Positions 7,314 through 15,327 of a DNA stretch of 64,000 bases are shown here, piece by piece. Position numbers and translations under genes: made by a program. This DNA comes from Ammoniphilus sp. YIM 78166. Lineage in GTDB: Bacteria; Bacillota; Bacilli; Aneurinibacillales; RAOX-1. Below the pieces are notes generated by a model that saw nothing but the letters and a program-made list of their open reading frames with translations, was not told the DNA's origin and searched no databases. Every line of letters begins with the position of its first letter. The stretch's first letter is position 1. The DNA is taken from the NCBI RefSeq assembly GCF_004522215.1, contig NZ_SDLR01000007.1, positions 124,001-188,000 of the forward strand. Reading direction: 5' to 3'.

Positions 7314-7892
7314 ATGAAATTAGTCCATACAACCTATGTCATTACGACAGTTATATTTTTGTTCGTTGCTGTGTTTTTATTAACCGAACAATCCGTTCCT
7401 TTGAAAGAGCCCTTGGGGATGAAGCAGAAGCAAGTGCAGCATAAGCCAGAGGTAGAAGAGAATCGAACGACTAGTCCAGAGAATTTGTTGGGGCAACTTG
7501 AGAAAGTGAACGTCGTCGCCACTGGTTATTACGCTGGTGTTGAATCGACGGGAAAGGATTCGAGCCACCCGCAATATGGCATTACATATTCCGGCGCGAA
7601 GGTTGTACGGGGAGAATACTCAACCATTGCGGCTGATTTGAACCTGTTCCCATTAGGGACCATTCTTTATATTCCGGGGTACGGATATGGCGTGGTTGCC
7701 GATATCGGTTCGGCGATCAAAGGAAATATCATTGACCTGTATTTTGATACTAAAGAAGATGTGTTCAGCCAATGGGGAAAGAAGTCCGTTGATGTTTATG
7801 TAGTCAAACGCGGGGATGGGTACGTAAATGACGCCATGATACAAGAACTAAATTCAAAGCAGGTCGTGCAAGTCAACACGCAAGTGAATTAA
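7314..7892 (+). CDS. yuiC: YuiC-like membrane-anchored 3D-domain protein
   Basis: A 192-residue protein. One N-terminal membrane segment (about residues 7-24) is followed by a variable linker, then a C-terminal 3D domain, a double-psi barrel related to MltA and Rpf/Sps lytic enzymes. The domain shows DLNLFPLGT and VADIGSAIKGNIIDLYF, which hold its conserved aspartates. The family acts on peptidoglycan outside the membrane. I chose ATG 7314; GTG 7299 is also possible. An earlier in-frame start would fall in the yuiB terminator. Confidence 0.8.
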   Translation: MKLVHTTYVITTVIFLFVAVFLLTEQSVPLKEPLGMKQKQVQHKPEVEENRTTSPENLLGQLEKVNVVATGYYAGVESTGKDSSHPQYGITYSGAKVVRGEYSTIAADLNLFPLGTILYIPGYGYGVVADIGSAIKGNIIDLYFDTKEDVFSQWGKKSVDVYVVKRGDGYVNDAMIQELNSKQVVQVNTQVN

Positions 7893-7902
7893 TGATCATT
7901 TA

Positions 7903-7957
7903 AAAAGGCTGATCTCTAGATGTCAGTTTCTGACCCCTAGAGACAGCCTTTTTTAAG
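7903..7957. terminator. Bidirectional terminator between yuiC and yuiD
   Basis: A long imperfect stem (AAAAAGGCTG with CAGCCTTTTT, extended by CTCTAG/CTAGAG) lies between convergent genes, with A and T runs on both sides. Confidence 0.85.
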
Positions 7958-8435
7958 GTATTTCTAAAACATAACCTAGTCCAAGAGCGATAACCACACC
8001 CAATGATCCGCCGATAAGCACCTCAATCGGCTGATGGCCAAGAAGCTCTTTTAGCTTTTCTCGTTTTTGTTGCTCGGCACCTGTCCTAAACAGCTTGAGC
8101 TCTTCTTTTATTAAATGGAAGTCGTCGAGTAAGATATTAAGCAGCGCAGCATGTTGACCGGCATGACGGCGTACTCCCGCGGCGTCAAACATGACAATAA
8201 CGGCGAAAATGACAGAGATGGCAAAATAGGTGGAGCCAAAGCCTTCTGTAATTCCTACGGCGGTGGCTAAGCTGGTGACGGCAGCCGAGTGCGAGCTGGG
8301 CATACCTCCTGTGCTGAACAAGAGCCCCCATTTCCAGGTACGGCTCGTAAAAAAATGAAGAGGAATCTTTATCGCTTGAGCTAGCGTTATTCCGGCTAAT
8401 GAAGCCCATAGCGGATAGTTTTGCAATAATGACAT
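7953..8435 (-). CDS. yuiD: Divergent PAP2 family membrane protein YuiD
   Basis: A 160-residue protein of the DUF212 (divergent PAP2) family. It shows the family hallmarks GGMPSSHSA near residue 42 and GVRRHAGQHA near 86, and ends in GHQPIEVLIGG followed by a final membrane helix. The SSH and RRHA motifs resemble the phosphatase site of PAP2 enzymes, but no substrate is known. The name rests on family and on conserved synteny with yuiC and pepA. Confidence 0.85.
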   Translation of the reverse strand: MSLLQNYPLWASLAGITLAQAIKIPLHFFTSRTWKWGLLFSTGGMPSSHSAAVTSLATAVGITEGFGSTYFAISVIFAVIVMFDAAGVRRHAGQHAALLNILLDDFHLIKEELKLFRTGAEQQKREKLKELLGHQPIEVLIGGSLGVVIALGLGYVLEIP

Positions 8436-8604
8436 GGAGTTCTTCCTTTCTTTTTCCGGTCCCTATTTATCTATGTTAATACAACTGGCTAGTGAAATAA
8501 AGGGCATTATCAATAAGATTCTCTCATTTTATCCATTGTTGAACATGCTTATTAACAATTGGTAAGATAGGAGAGTGATGGATGAATTTTGGAGGTGCGT
8601 CAAA

Positions 8605-10092
8605 ATGGAAGTCAAATTTTCCACTCATAAATGGAATGAGATGGCTACGGACTGTTTAGTCATAGGGATTCCAGAAGGATTAAAGCAGCCAAAGGGGCCG
8701 CTGCAACCCTTGGATGCCCTGCTGGATGGACAACTTGCTGCGTTATTGGCTGAGGGGGATCTCACCGGGAAAAGCAAGGATACCTTATTGCTACATACAT
8801 TTGGGAAAATAAGCTGCAAGCGCATTTTATTTATCGGCTTGGGTCAGTCGGTAACTTTTGAATCTTTACGCGAAATAGCGGCACGCGCAGTACGAACAGC
8901 GCTCAAAAGTAAGGTATCCCATCTGGCCCTTGCACTAGACAGCTTTATGACTGATGGTGTTTCTGAACAGGAAACGGCGCAAGCGTTGGTTGAAGGCTCT
9001 CTGCTTGGAGGCTACCGGTTTAAAGGATACGCCTTAGAGGAAAGAAACGATCATCGCTTGAGCCGCTTGTCTATCGTTTGCCAGGAAGGGCAAACATCGG
9101 AAGTAGAGGCAGGAGGGAAGCTGGGAGAAGCGATGGCGAAAGGAACCAATCTAGCGCGGGAACTCGTGAATATCCCGGGCAACCTGCTGACCCCTACAGG
9201 GATCGCGAGTGCGGCAGTAGAAGTCGCCCAGCGCTATGGGATGGAATACGAAATCCTAGAGCGAGAAGATATGATTCGGTTGGGCATGGGGGCATTGCTC
9301 GGAGTTGCCCAAGGAAGTGCACAGCCTCCTAAGCTCGTCGCCATACGGTATAAAGGTCGTCCGATCTGGGAAGAGGTGCTTGGCTTTGTAGGCAAGGGAA
9401 TCAGCTTTGATACCGGTGGTATCTCCTTGAAGCCACGCGAGGGCATGGAAGAGATGATTGGCGATATGGGAGGAGCGGCGGCCGTCATTGGGGCTCTAGA
9501 GGTAATAGGTCAGCTAAAGCCAGAAGTCAATGTACTGGCTGTTATTCCTTGTGCTGAGAATATGCCTTCAGGAACCGCACTTAAGCCAGGTGATGTCATT
9601 ACCACGATGAGTGGAAAAACGGTGGAAATCCTCAATACAGATGCGGAGGGACGTTTGGTCCTAGCGGATGGGGTGTCCTATGCCAAGCGCCTGGGAGCAG
9701 ATTATCTAGTAGACGTGGCTACCCTTACCGGCGCCGTTCTGGTCGCTTTAGGGACATGCACAACGGGCGTGGTGACAAACAACGAAGCATTCGTAGAAGA
9801 AGTAATGGAAGCTGCCGCTGAGGCAGGCGAAGCGGTTTGGAGACTGCCATCCTTTGATCCTTACAAAGAACAGATCAAAAGCAAGGTTGCTGATCTGAAA
9901 AACACAGGGGGTCGATACGCGGGTAGCATTACGGCTGGATTGTTCATTGGCGCGTTTGCCGAAGAAACGCCTTGGGTTCATCTCGATATCGCAGGAACCT
10001 CCTGGGCAGAGAAGGATACGGATATGTCGCCCCCTGGGGGAACAGGGTCCATGGTCCGAACGTTAGCCCTTTTGGCCATGGGAAGGGCCTAA
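8605..10092 (+). CDS. pepA: Leucyl aminopeptidase (M17)
   Basis: A 495-residue cytosolic M17 aminopeptidase that removes N-terminal residues from peptides using two metal ions. The catalytic domain carries GKGISFDTGGISLKP near residue 265 and the family signature NTDAEGRLVLADGVSY near 345. I chose ATG 8605 because GGAGGTG lies 7 bp before it; the in-frame ATG at 8575 has no ribosome site. The B. subtilis counterpart (yuiE) is also next to yuiD. A weak hairpin of AAATAAAG/CTTTATTT lies after the stop. Confidence 0.92.
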   Translation: MEVKFSTHKWNEMATDCLVIGIPEGLKQPKGPLQPLDALLDGQLAALLAEGDLTGKSKDTLLLHTFGKISCKRILFIGLGQSVTFESLREIAARAVRTALKSKVSHLALALDSFMTDGVSEQETAQALVEGSLLGGYRFKGYALEERNDHRLSRLSIVCQEGQTSEVEAGGKLGEAMAKGTNLARELVNIPGNLLTPTGIASAAVEVAQRYGMEYEILEREDMIRLGMGALLGVAQGSAQPPKLVAIRYKGRPIWEEVLGFVGKGISFDTGGISLKPREGMEEMIGDMGGAAAVIGALEVIGQLKPEVNVLAVIPCAENMPSGTALKPGDVITTMSGKTVEILNTDAEGRLVLADGVSYAKRLGADYLVDVATLTGAVLVALGTCTTGVVTNNEAFVEEVMEAAAEAGEAVWRLPSFDPYKEQIKSKVADLKNTGGRYAGSITAGLFIGAFAEETPWVHLDIAGTSWAEKDTDMSPPGGTGSMVRTLALLAMGRA

Positions 10093-10172
10093 AAACGAAT
10101 AAAATCTAAAAATGTAAAAATAAAGTTCGTGATTTTTATAATTATGGGCTTTATTTTTTTGTTATCTTTCGG

Positions 10173-10178
10173 TATAAT
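10173..10178 (+). promoter_or_regulatory. -10 element of the xpt operon
   Basis: TATAAT lies 20 bp before the riboswitch. A convincing -35 is missing (TTTATT at 10150-10155). CGAAC-containing sequence near 10120-10130 is weakly like a PurR box but has at least two mismatches. Confidence 0.4.
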
Positions 10179-10198
10179 TTGATCCATAAACGAATAAC

Positions 10199-10269
10199 AA
10201 CTCGTATAGTCGCAGGAATATGGCCTGCAAGTCTCTACCAATCTACCGTAAATTGATTGACTACGAGTG
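10199..10269 (+). ncRNA. Guanine-type purine riboswitch aptamer
   Basis: The P1 stem pairs CTCGTA (10201-10206) with TACGAG (10262-10267). The core bases of purine aptamers are present: ATATGG, the CAAGTCTCTACC joint, and CCGTAAAT. The specificity base lies in GACTACGA, where C rather than T (the position called C74 in xpt) marks guanine/hypoxanthine rather than adenine. The downstream genes are xpt and a purine permease, as expected. Confidence 0.93.
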
Positions 10270-10288
10270 AAACGTATCGATGGGCATG

Positions 10289-10341
10289 CCCGAATGATCG
10301 TCTTTCACGCGTAGTGTAGAAGGCGATCATTCGGGTTTTTT
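10289..10341 (+). terminator. Riboswitch-controlled terminator
   Basis: CCCGAATGATCG pairs with CGATCATTCGGG and is followed by five or more T residues. CTACGAGTGAAA at the 3' side of P1 can instead pair with TTTCACGCGTAG in the terminator loop, which gives an antiterminator. Ligand binding should thus favour termination. Confidence 0.88.
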
Positions 10342-10382
10342 ACTTTTTAGAGAGAAACTTAGCTTCTGGGGGGAAACAAGAC

Positions 10383-10976
10383 GTGGATTTGCTAAAAGAG
10401 AAAATTAGAACGGAAGGATTGGCCTTATCTGAAGAGGTTCTTAAGGTAGACTCTTTTTTAAATCACCAGATCGATCCGTTATTGATGACTGAGATGGGCA
10501 AGGCATTTGCCGCCTACTTTAACAAAGGGAAAAAAATTACGAAGGTCCTTACTATCGAATCTTCCGGAATCGCCGTAGGACTAACAACCGCATTGGAACT
10601 AGGGGTTCCCCTTGTATTTGCGCGTAAGAAAAAGTCGTTGACGATGTCCAATGATTTATTTGTATCTAAAGTTTATTCGTTTACGAAACAAGAGGAAAAT
10701 GAGATTACTGTTTCTAAACGTTTCATATCACCTGATGATCACATCTTATTGATAGACGATTTTTTGGCACACGGAGAAGCAGCGCTAGGACTAGCTTCTA
10801 TTGTGGAACAAGCTGGAGCTACAGTTGCAGGAATTGGTATCGTAATCGAAAAGTCATTCCAAGCGGGGAATGAAAAGCTAACCAAGGCAGGCTATGATGT
10901 GTATTCATTGGCTAGAATCAAGAGCTTACAGCAAGGGAAAGTCGAATTTCTAGAGGAGGAATTGGTCTATGAATAA
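10383..10976 (+). CDS. xpt: Xanthine phosphoribosyltransferase
   Basis: A 197-residue purine salvage enzyme that makes XMP from xanthine and PRPP. The PRPP-binding loop is LLIDDFLAHGEAALG near residues 122-136, the usual form for Xpt. ESSGIAVGLT and FARKKKSLTMS are also typical. It starts with GTG after GGGGGG. Its last eight bases overlap the permease gene, so the two are translationally coupled. Control is by the guanine riboswitch. Confidence 0.95.
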   Translation: MDLLKEKIRTEGLALSEEVLKVDSFLNHQIDPLLMTEMGKAFAAYFNKGKKITKVLTIESSGIAVGLTTALELGVPLVFARKKKSLTMSNDLFVSKVYSFTKQEENEITVSKRFISPDDHILLIDDFLAHGEAALGLASIVEQAGATVAGIGIVIEKSFQAGNEKLTKAGYDVYSLARIKSLQQGKVEFLEEELVYE

Positions 10977-12492
10977 TAAACCATTTTCGTACCCATGGTA
11001 TAAGAAAGAAGATACGGATGCTTTTTTTGCCTTATTTCAAAACAACTTAGCTAACTTCGTGGTCATTGCTGTAACGATGTTGGGCATGGGTTTTCCGGCT
11101 GGCATCGTTTTTGGAAAGGTTATTCCAGGAGCAGCAGTTGCAGTTTTAGTTGGAAACCTATATTATGCCCACTTAGCGAATCGCTTAGCACATCGAGAAA
11201 AACGCACCGACGTAACGGCTTTATCCTATGGAATCAGTACACCTGTTATGTTTATTTTCTTGTTCGGCGTTCTGCTGCCTGCCAAGACGTTAACTGGGGA
11301 TCCGGAAATGGCATGGAAGATTGCGCTGGCGGCCTGCTTCTTAAGTGGATTAATTGAAGCTTTAGTAAGCTTTAGTGGAAATTGGATTCGCGATCACCTT
11401 CCACGTGCGGCGATGTTAGGGGCATTAGCTGGGGTTGCCATTACGTTTATCGCAGGAGAAATGCTTTTTAAAACGTTTGAACTTCCCGTGGTTGGCTTGC
11501 TTGTTTTAGCCATTATCATTTTAGGTATCGTCGGCAAGATTGCCATGCCGTTTCGTATTCCGGCTTCTCTGTTTGCCATCGTGATTGGGACAGCACTAGC
11601 CTACGTATTGGGTCAAGCGAGCCCGGAAAAAGTGACCGAAGGACTATCTCATATTGGCTTTTACCCGATTCTTCCGTCTTTAGACTTCTTTGATGGGTTT
11701 ACCTATTTGTTTGGAGCCATGATTGGTCTGTTTGCTGTACTATTACCTATTACTATCTATAATGCGATTGAGACGATGAACAATGTAGAAGCGGTAGCTG
11801 TTACAGGAGATCGCTATGATGTGAAGGAGTGCCAAGCCGTTGACGGAGTAGGAACGATGCTTGGAGCTGTATTTGGGGGACCATTCCCAACAACCGTTTA
11901 TATTGCTTCCATCGGTTCTAAGTGGATGGGTGCGGGTCGTGGATATAGTATCCTAAATGGGATCGTTTACCTGCTAGCTGCTATGTTTGGGTTGGTGGCA
12001 GCGATGTCTGCCATTATTCCTGTGGCTGTTGTAGCGCCAATCCTTGTATTTGTTGGAGTTTCGATGGTATCCACAGCTTTCCAGTCCAACGAGACGAAAT
12101 ACTTCCCGGCTGTTGCTATCGCCATGTTGCCATACGTTTCCAACTACCTCATGACTCGTTTCAATGGAAAAGCCGGAGACGTTGTGGAAGGAATCTCAAC
12201 GGGGATTGTACCGCTTGGACAGGGAGCCATGTTTACCGGTATTATTTTAGGGGCTATTACGGTATTTATCATTGATCGTAACTTTAAGAATGCAGCGGTT
12301 TTCTCTCTCGTAGGGGCAGTTCTTTCTTATATTGGTCTTATGCACGCGCCATCACTTGCCATCGGTGCGGCAAGTGATTTTGCACTAGGTTATGTGATTA
12401 TGGGCCTATTCTTTGTATTTTATATGTTTGCATACAAGCAGGAAGCTTCTAATGATCTTACGAATCAAGAGAAAATGAAAAAAGTTTCATAA
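10969..12492 (+). CDS. NCS2 family purine (xanthine/guanine-type) permease
   Basis: A 507-residue membrane protein with about 12-14 hydrophobic segments, of the nucleobase:cation symporter 2 family. Family marks are the N-terminal LFQNNLANF helix and GGPFPTTVYIAS in the substrate region. It is longer than B. subtilis PbuX (about 440 residues) and differs in detail, so I do not assign a symbol. Coupling to xpt and control by a guanine-type riboswitch point to uptake of xanthine, guanine or hypoxanthine. Confidence 0.85.
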   Translation: MNNKPFSYPWYKKEDTDAFFALFQNNLANFVVIAVTMLGMGFPAGIVFGKVIPGAAVAVLVGNLYYAHLANRLAHREKRTDVTALSYGISTPVMFIFLFGVLLPAKTLTGDPEMAWKIALAACFLSGLIEALVSFSGNWIRDHLPRAAMLGALAGVAITFIAGEMLFKTFELPVVGLLVLAIIILGIVGKIAMPFRIPASLFAIVIGTALAYVLGQASPEKVTEGLSHIGFYPILPSLDFFDGFTYLFGAMIGLFAVLLPITIYNAIETMNNVEAVAVTGDRYDVKECQAVDGVGTMLGAVFGGPFPTTVYIASIGSKWMGAGRGYSILNGIVYLLAAMFGLVAAMSAIIPVAVVAPILVFVGVSMVSTAFQSNETKYFPAVAIAMLPYVSNYLMTRFNGKAGDVVEGISTGIVPLGQGAMFTGIILGAITVFIIDRNFKNAAVFSLVGAVLSYIGLMHAPSLAIGAASDFALGYVIMGLFFVFYMFAYKQEASNDLTNQEKMKKVS

Positions 12493-12497
12493 AAGGG

Positions 12498-12534
12498 AAC
12501 AAGCTGTCGACCAAGTCTCGGCAGCTTGTTTTTT
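12498..12534 (+). terminator. Terminator of the xpt operon
   Basis: AACAAGCTG/CAGCTTGTT stem with a 15-base loop and T-run. Confidence 0.85.
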
Positions 12535-12644
12535 GCGTTGGAAATTCCTACGCACATTTGTATTCTCAGACAGGAAGGATTTTCCGCTTCGAAATGGAAC
12601 AATATAGAATGTGGAAGATTACTTTTAAATTGGAGGGAAAGAAA

Positions 12645-13064
12645 ATGGCATTTCAGAATCCAAGCAATGAAGAGCGAAAAAATATGCTAATCGATGCGAA
12701 AACCATCGCAGTCGTAGGGTTATCCGATAAACCGGATCGCACAAGCTACATGGTGAGCAAGGCGATGCAGGATAAGGGGTATAAGATTATCCCGGTCAAT
12801 CCAGCGGTAACGGAAGTATTAGGGGAAAAAGCAGTGGCTTCGTTAGCTGAAATTCAGGAGCCCGTTGACATCATCAATGTATTTCGTAGAAGCGAAGATA
12901 TCATGCCTGTCGCTGAAGATGCCGTGAAATATGGAAAAGCTAAGGTGTTCTGGCTGCAGCAAGGAATTATTAACGAGGAAGCAGCTGCCTATTGTGAACA
13001 GCATGGAATGAAGGTCGTAATGGATCAATGCATAAAGGTAGATCACGCGATCCTCGTACGCTAA
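12645..13064 (+). CDS. CoA-binding domain protein (YccU-like)
   Basis: A 139-residue single-domain Rossmann protein. It resembles the CoA-binding domain of succinyl-CoA synthetase alpha: VVGLSDKPDRTSYMVSKAM near residue 24 is the nucleotide loop and INVFRRSEDIMPV the second conserved block. Stand-alone members (E. coli YccU and relatives) bind CoA but their role is unknown. Start chosen at ATG 12645, 8 bp after GGAGGG; coding upstream of it is not supported. Confidence 0.85.
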   Translation: MAFQNPSNEERKNMLIDAKTIAVVGLSDKPDRTSYMVSKAMQDKGYKIIPVNPAVTEVLGEKAVASLAEIQEPVDIINVFRRSEDIMPVAEDAVKYGKAKVFWLQQGIINEEAAAYCEQHGMKVVMDQCIKVDHAILVR

Positions 13065-13243
13065 CTCTCTTTCCAGAAGGTGGCCGATTGCTTTACCCTA
13101 TAAAATATGTAATAATCATAAGTACCTACTGCTTGCATACAGGTCACTGAAAGGAAAGGCTCTGGAAAAATATGCTGAATGTTCCAAATCACCTAGTTAC
13201 TTCGCCGTACGAACAAAAAGTACGTTTATAAGGAGGAACTAGA

Positions 13244-13438
13244 ATGACACATGGCCGCATCTCGAACGTAGCTAAGCATACGGCTGTTCCGCGCGATGTG
13301 CATCAATCTGATGCTGTTCACGGGGAAGTGGTTAGCTATCAATTGAGCCAGGAAGAACTGGGCAAATACAGAGCAATGCCAATGGAAAGTGAAAGATGGT
13401 CTGTATTTAAGATTCCCATGAGAGGGAAAAAAGCATAG
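13244..13438 (+). CDS. Small protein of unknown function
   Basis: A 64-residue basic protein with no membrane segment and no motif I recognise. The start has an excellent ribosome site (AAGGAGG, 8 bp upstream) and the stop is followed by a perfect hairpin terminator. It is therefore very likely a real, separately transcribed gene. A possible promoter (TTGCTT with TAATAA, 16 bp) lies near 13088-13120. The leader contains CGTACGAACAAAAAGTACG, which can fold. Confidence 0.7.
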   Translation: MTHGRISNVAKHTAVPRDVHQSDAVHGEVVSYQLSQEELGKYRAMPMESERWSVFKIPMRGKKA

Positions 13439-13457
13439 ATAGACTCAAATCAACCAT

Positions 13458-13493
13458 GCCTACCCGGCGAATGACGGGTAGGCTTATTTTTTT
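13458..13493 (+). terminator. Terminator after the 64-residue gene
   Basis: GCCTACCCG/CGGGTAGGC with an 8-base loop and T-run. Confidence 0.9.
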
Positions 13494-13574
13494 CGTGGCA
13501 ATCTATTCGTTGGGCTATTATACTAATAATTATTACTTAAAGATAAAAGATCGGTCATAAGGAGAGAGAACCGC

Positions 13575-15203
13575 ATGACCTCACCACATTACAACGAACT
13601 TATTTTTGAAACCGAACTCAAGGTCTTGGAACGCGGCAAGGCCCATATGGAAAACCAAAACTTCATAGATCATGAGCTTAGGTCCCAGTATGAGGAATTG
13701 TTGATTCACTATGAAAAATTGTTGAAATTATCTCGCAAGGTTTTCAAAATCAGCGATGCCCAAGGTCGTGAACTGAAAAAAAGAGAGGCAGAAATTAAAA
13801 GTCTTTTGGATAACTCTAGCCAAGGATTCCTGACCTTTGGTGAAAACTTATTGGTACATAAAGAATATAGCGAAGAGTGTATTCGTATATTTGGCCAAAG
13901 AATTGAGAATAAGCGGATTACCGATCTGCTTTGCAGTGACCAGCTAGAGCTGAAAGATAAGATGGCGGAACTTTTAACCAGCATGTTTCGGCAACGATTC
14001 GAGGAAGCTCAGAATCAAGCGTTAAGTGAATTGCCGCAAATCCTGTTTATCCACAATAAGTCCGTTAGTATTGAGTACAAATGGATGGATAATGGAGAAG
14101 AAGCAGATATCATGATGGTGATCCTAACCGATGTCACCGATCGTCTTCAATCCAAAGCCAAGCTGGAATATCTGAGCTTTCATGACAGCTTGACTTCGCT
14201 TTATAACCGGGCATACGTTGAAAAAGTGCTCCCGCAGCTTATGGCGCCAAGCTTTTTGCCGTTCAGCCTCGTTGTTGTCGATATGAATGGATTGAAGCTT
14301 ACAAACGATGTATTTGGTCATCAAAAAGGAGATCGGCTGATCGTTCAGGTTGCTCAGCTTCTGGGCAGCAGCTGTCGCAGTTCTGATATTATCTCTCGTT
14401 GGGGAGGAGATGAGTTTCTGCTGCTTCTTCCGAATACGAATGAAACCGAAGCCCAAGCGCTCATCGACAAAATAAAGGAAAATGGGAAAAACATGAGGAC
14501 TGATTCGGTCGAGATCAGTGTTTCCTTGGGGGCCGCAACGAAAAAGCAGGAAACCATGAGTTTTGAAGAGCTTCTGCAAATAGCCGAAGCCCGAATGTAT
14601 AAAAATAAACTACGAGAAAGCCTAGACTTTCGTCAACGCATCATGCACAACCTCCGACATCTGCTGGACCATCAGTGTTATATAGCCGATGGACATGCTC
14701 AAAGAGTCTTGCACATGGCTTTAAGATTTGCTGGCTTAACTGGGGTGGAACCCCATTCGTTTGAGTTCAAACAGCTTGACTTATTGGCAAGGCTTCACGA
14801 TATTGGGAAGATCTCCATTCCTAAAGAAATACTGGGTAAAGAGGGACCTCTCACAGATGAAGAATGGGAAATCATGAAAAGTCACAGCGAGGTAGGCTAC
14901 CGAGTAGCCCAGTCCATTGGTGAACAGGATGTGGCTAAAGCGGTCCTAGCCCTTCATGAAAGATGGGATGGAACAGGATACCCTTATGGGCTGTCGCAAG
15001 ACCAAATCCCCTTTAGCGCTCGTTTAGTGGCAATCGTGAATGCTTTTGATGTCATGACCCATGATCAAGTGTACAAGAAGAAAAGGAGCCATGGTGAAGC
15101 TTTAGAAGAAATCGAAAGGCTTGCAGGTACGCAATTTGACCCCGAGCTCGCTCGGATTTTTATAGACTCGAGCCAAGAGATTATAAGCGAGAAGTCGTCC
15201 TAA
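13575..15203 (+). CDS. Diguanylate cyclase with C-terminal HD-GYP domain
   Basis: A 542-residue cytosolic protein. An N-terminal coiled stretch (about 35-78) leads to a PAS-like region (80-190), a GGDEF domain (195-345) and an HD-GYP domain (355-535). The cyclase site is an intact GGDEF at 277-281, and RSSD at 268-271 is the product-inhibition site five residues before it. The hydrolase domain has HDIGK at 408-412 and HERWDGTGYP at 461-470. The usual HHE is LHE here, so one metal ligand looks lost. It could make c-di-GMP, break it down, or switch between the two. No membrane segment is seen. It appears monocistronic. Confidence 0.88.
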   Translation: MTSPHYNELIFETELKVLERGKAHMENQNFIDHELRSQYEELLIHYEKLLKLSRKVFKISDAQGRELKKREAEIKSLLDNSSQGFLTFGENLLVHKEYSEECIRIFGQRIENKRITDLLCSDQLELKDKMAELLTSMFRQRFEEAQNQALSELPQILFIHNKSVSIEYKWMDNGEEADIMMVILTDVTDRLQSKAKLEYLSFHDSLTSLYNRAYVEKVLPQLMAPSFLPFSLVVVDMNGLKLTNDVFGHQKGDRLIVQVAQLLGSSCRSSDIISRWGGDEFLLLLPNTNETEAQALIDKIKENGKNMRTDSVEISVSLGAATKKQETMSFEELLQIAEARMYKNKLRESLDFRQRIMHNLRHLLDHQCYIADGHAQRVLHMALRFAGLTGVEPHSFEFKQLDLLARLHDIGKISIPKEILGKEGPLTDEEWEIMKSHSEVGYRVAQSIGEQDVAKAVLALHERWDGTGYPYGLSQDQIPFSARLVAIVNAFDVMTHDQVYKKKRSHGEALEEIERLAGTQFDPELARIFIDSSQEIISEKSS

Positions 15204-15225
15204 GGGACGCTTCTCGCTTTTTTTA
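15186..15225 (+). terminator. Terminator of the GGDEF/HD-GYP gene
   Basis: AGCGAGAAG and CTTCTCGCT pair around a 14-15 base loop and are followed by a T-run; the stem overlaps the end of the coding sequence. Confidence 0.88.
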
Positions 15226-15250
15226 GCTTCACTAAACTGTAACAGGTACT

Positions 15251-15293
15251 TGTGATGACCATCACTACATCATCCAAGGCCCCGAGTTAGAAT
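15251..15293 (+). promoter_or_regulatory. Fnr-type promoter of the radical SAM-ywiC-moeA operon
   Basis: TGTGATGACCATCACT (15251-15266) matches TGTGA-N6-TCACA with one mismatch. Its centre is 41.5 bp before the start predicted from the -10 TAGAAT at 15288-15293. There is no good -35, as expected for an Fnr-activated promoter. Confidence 0.75.
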
Positions 15294-15327
15294 AAGGCAT
15301 AAGCATTACGAAAGGTGGGCATGCACG

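Noticed and set aside
10110..10140. PurR box upstream of the xpt riboswitch
   Set aside because: Only CGAAC is clear; at least two other conserved bases are wrong and a second box at the right distance is not evident.
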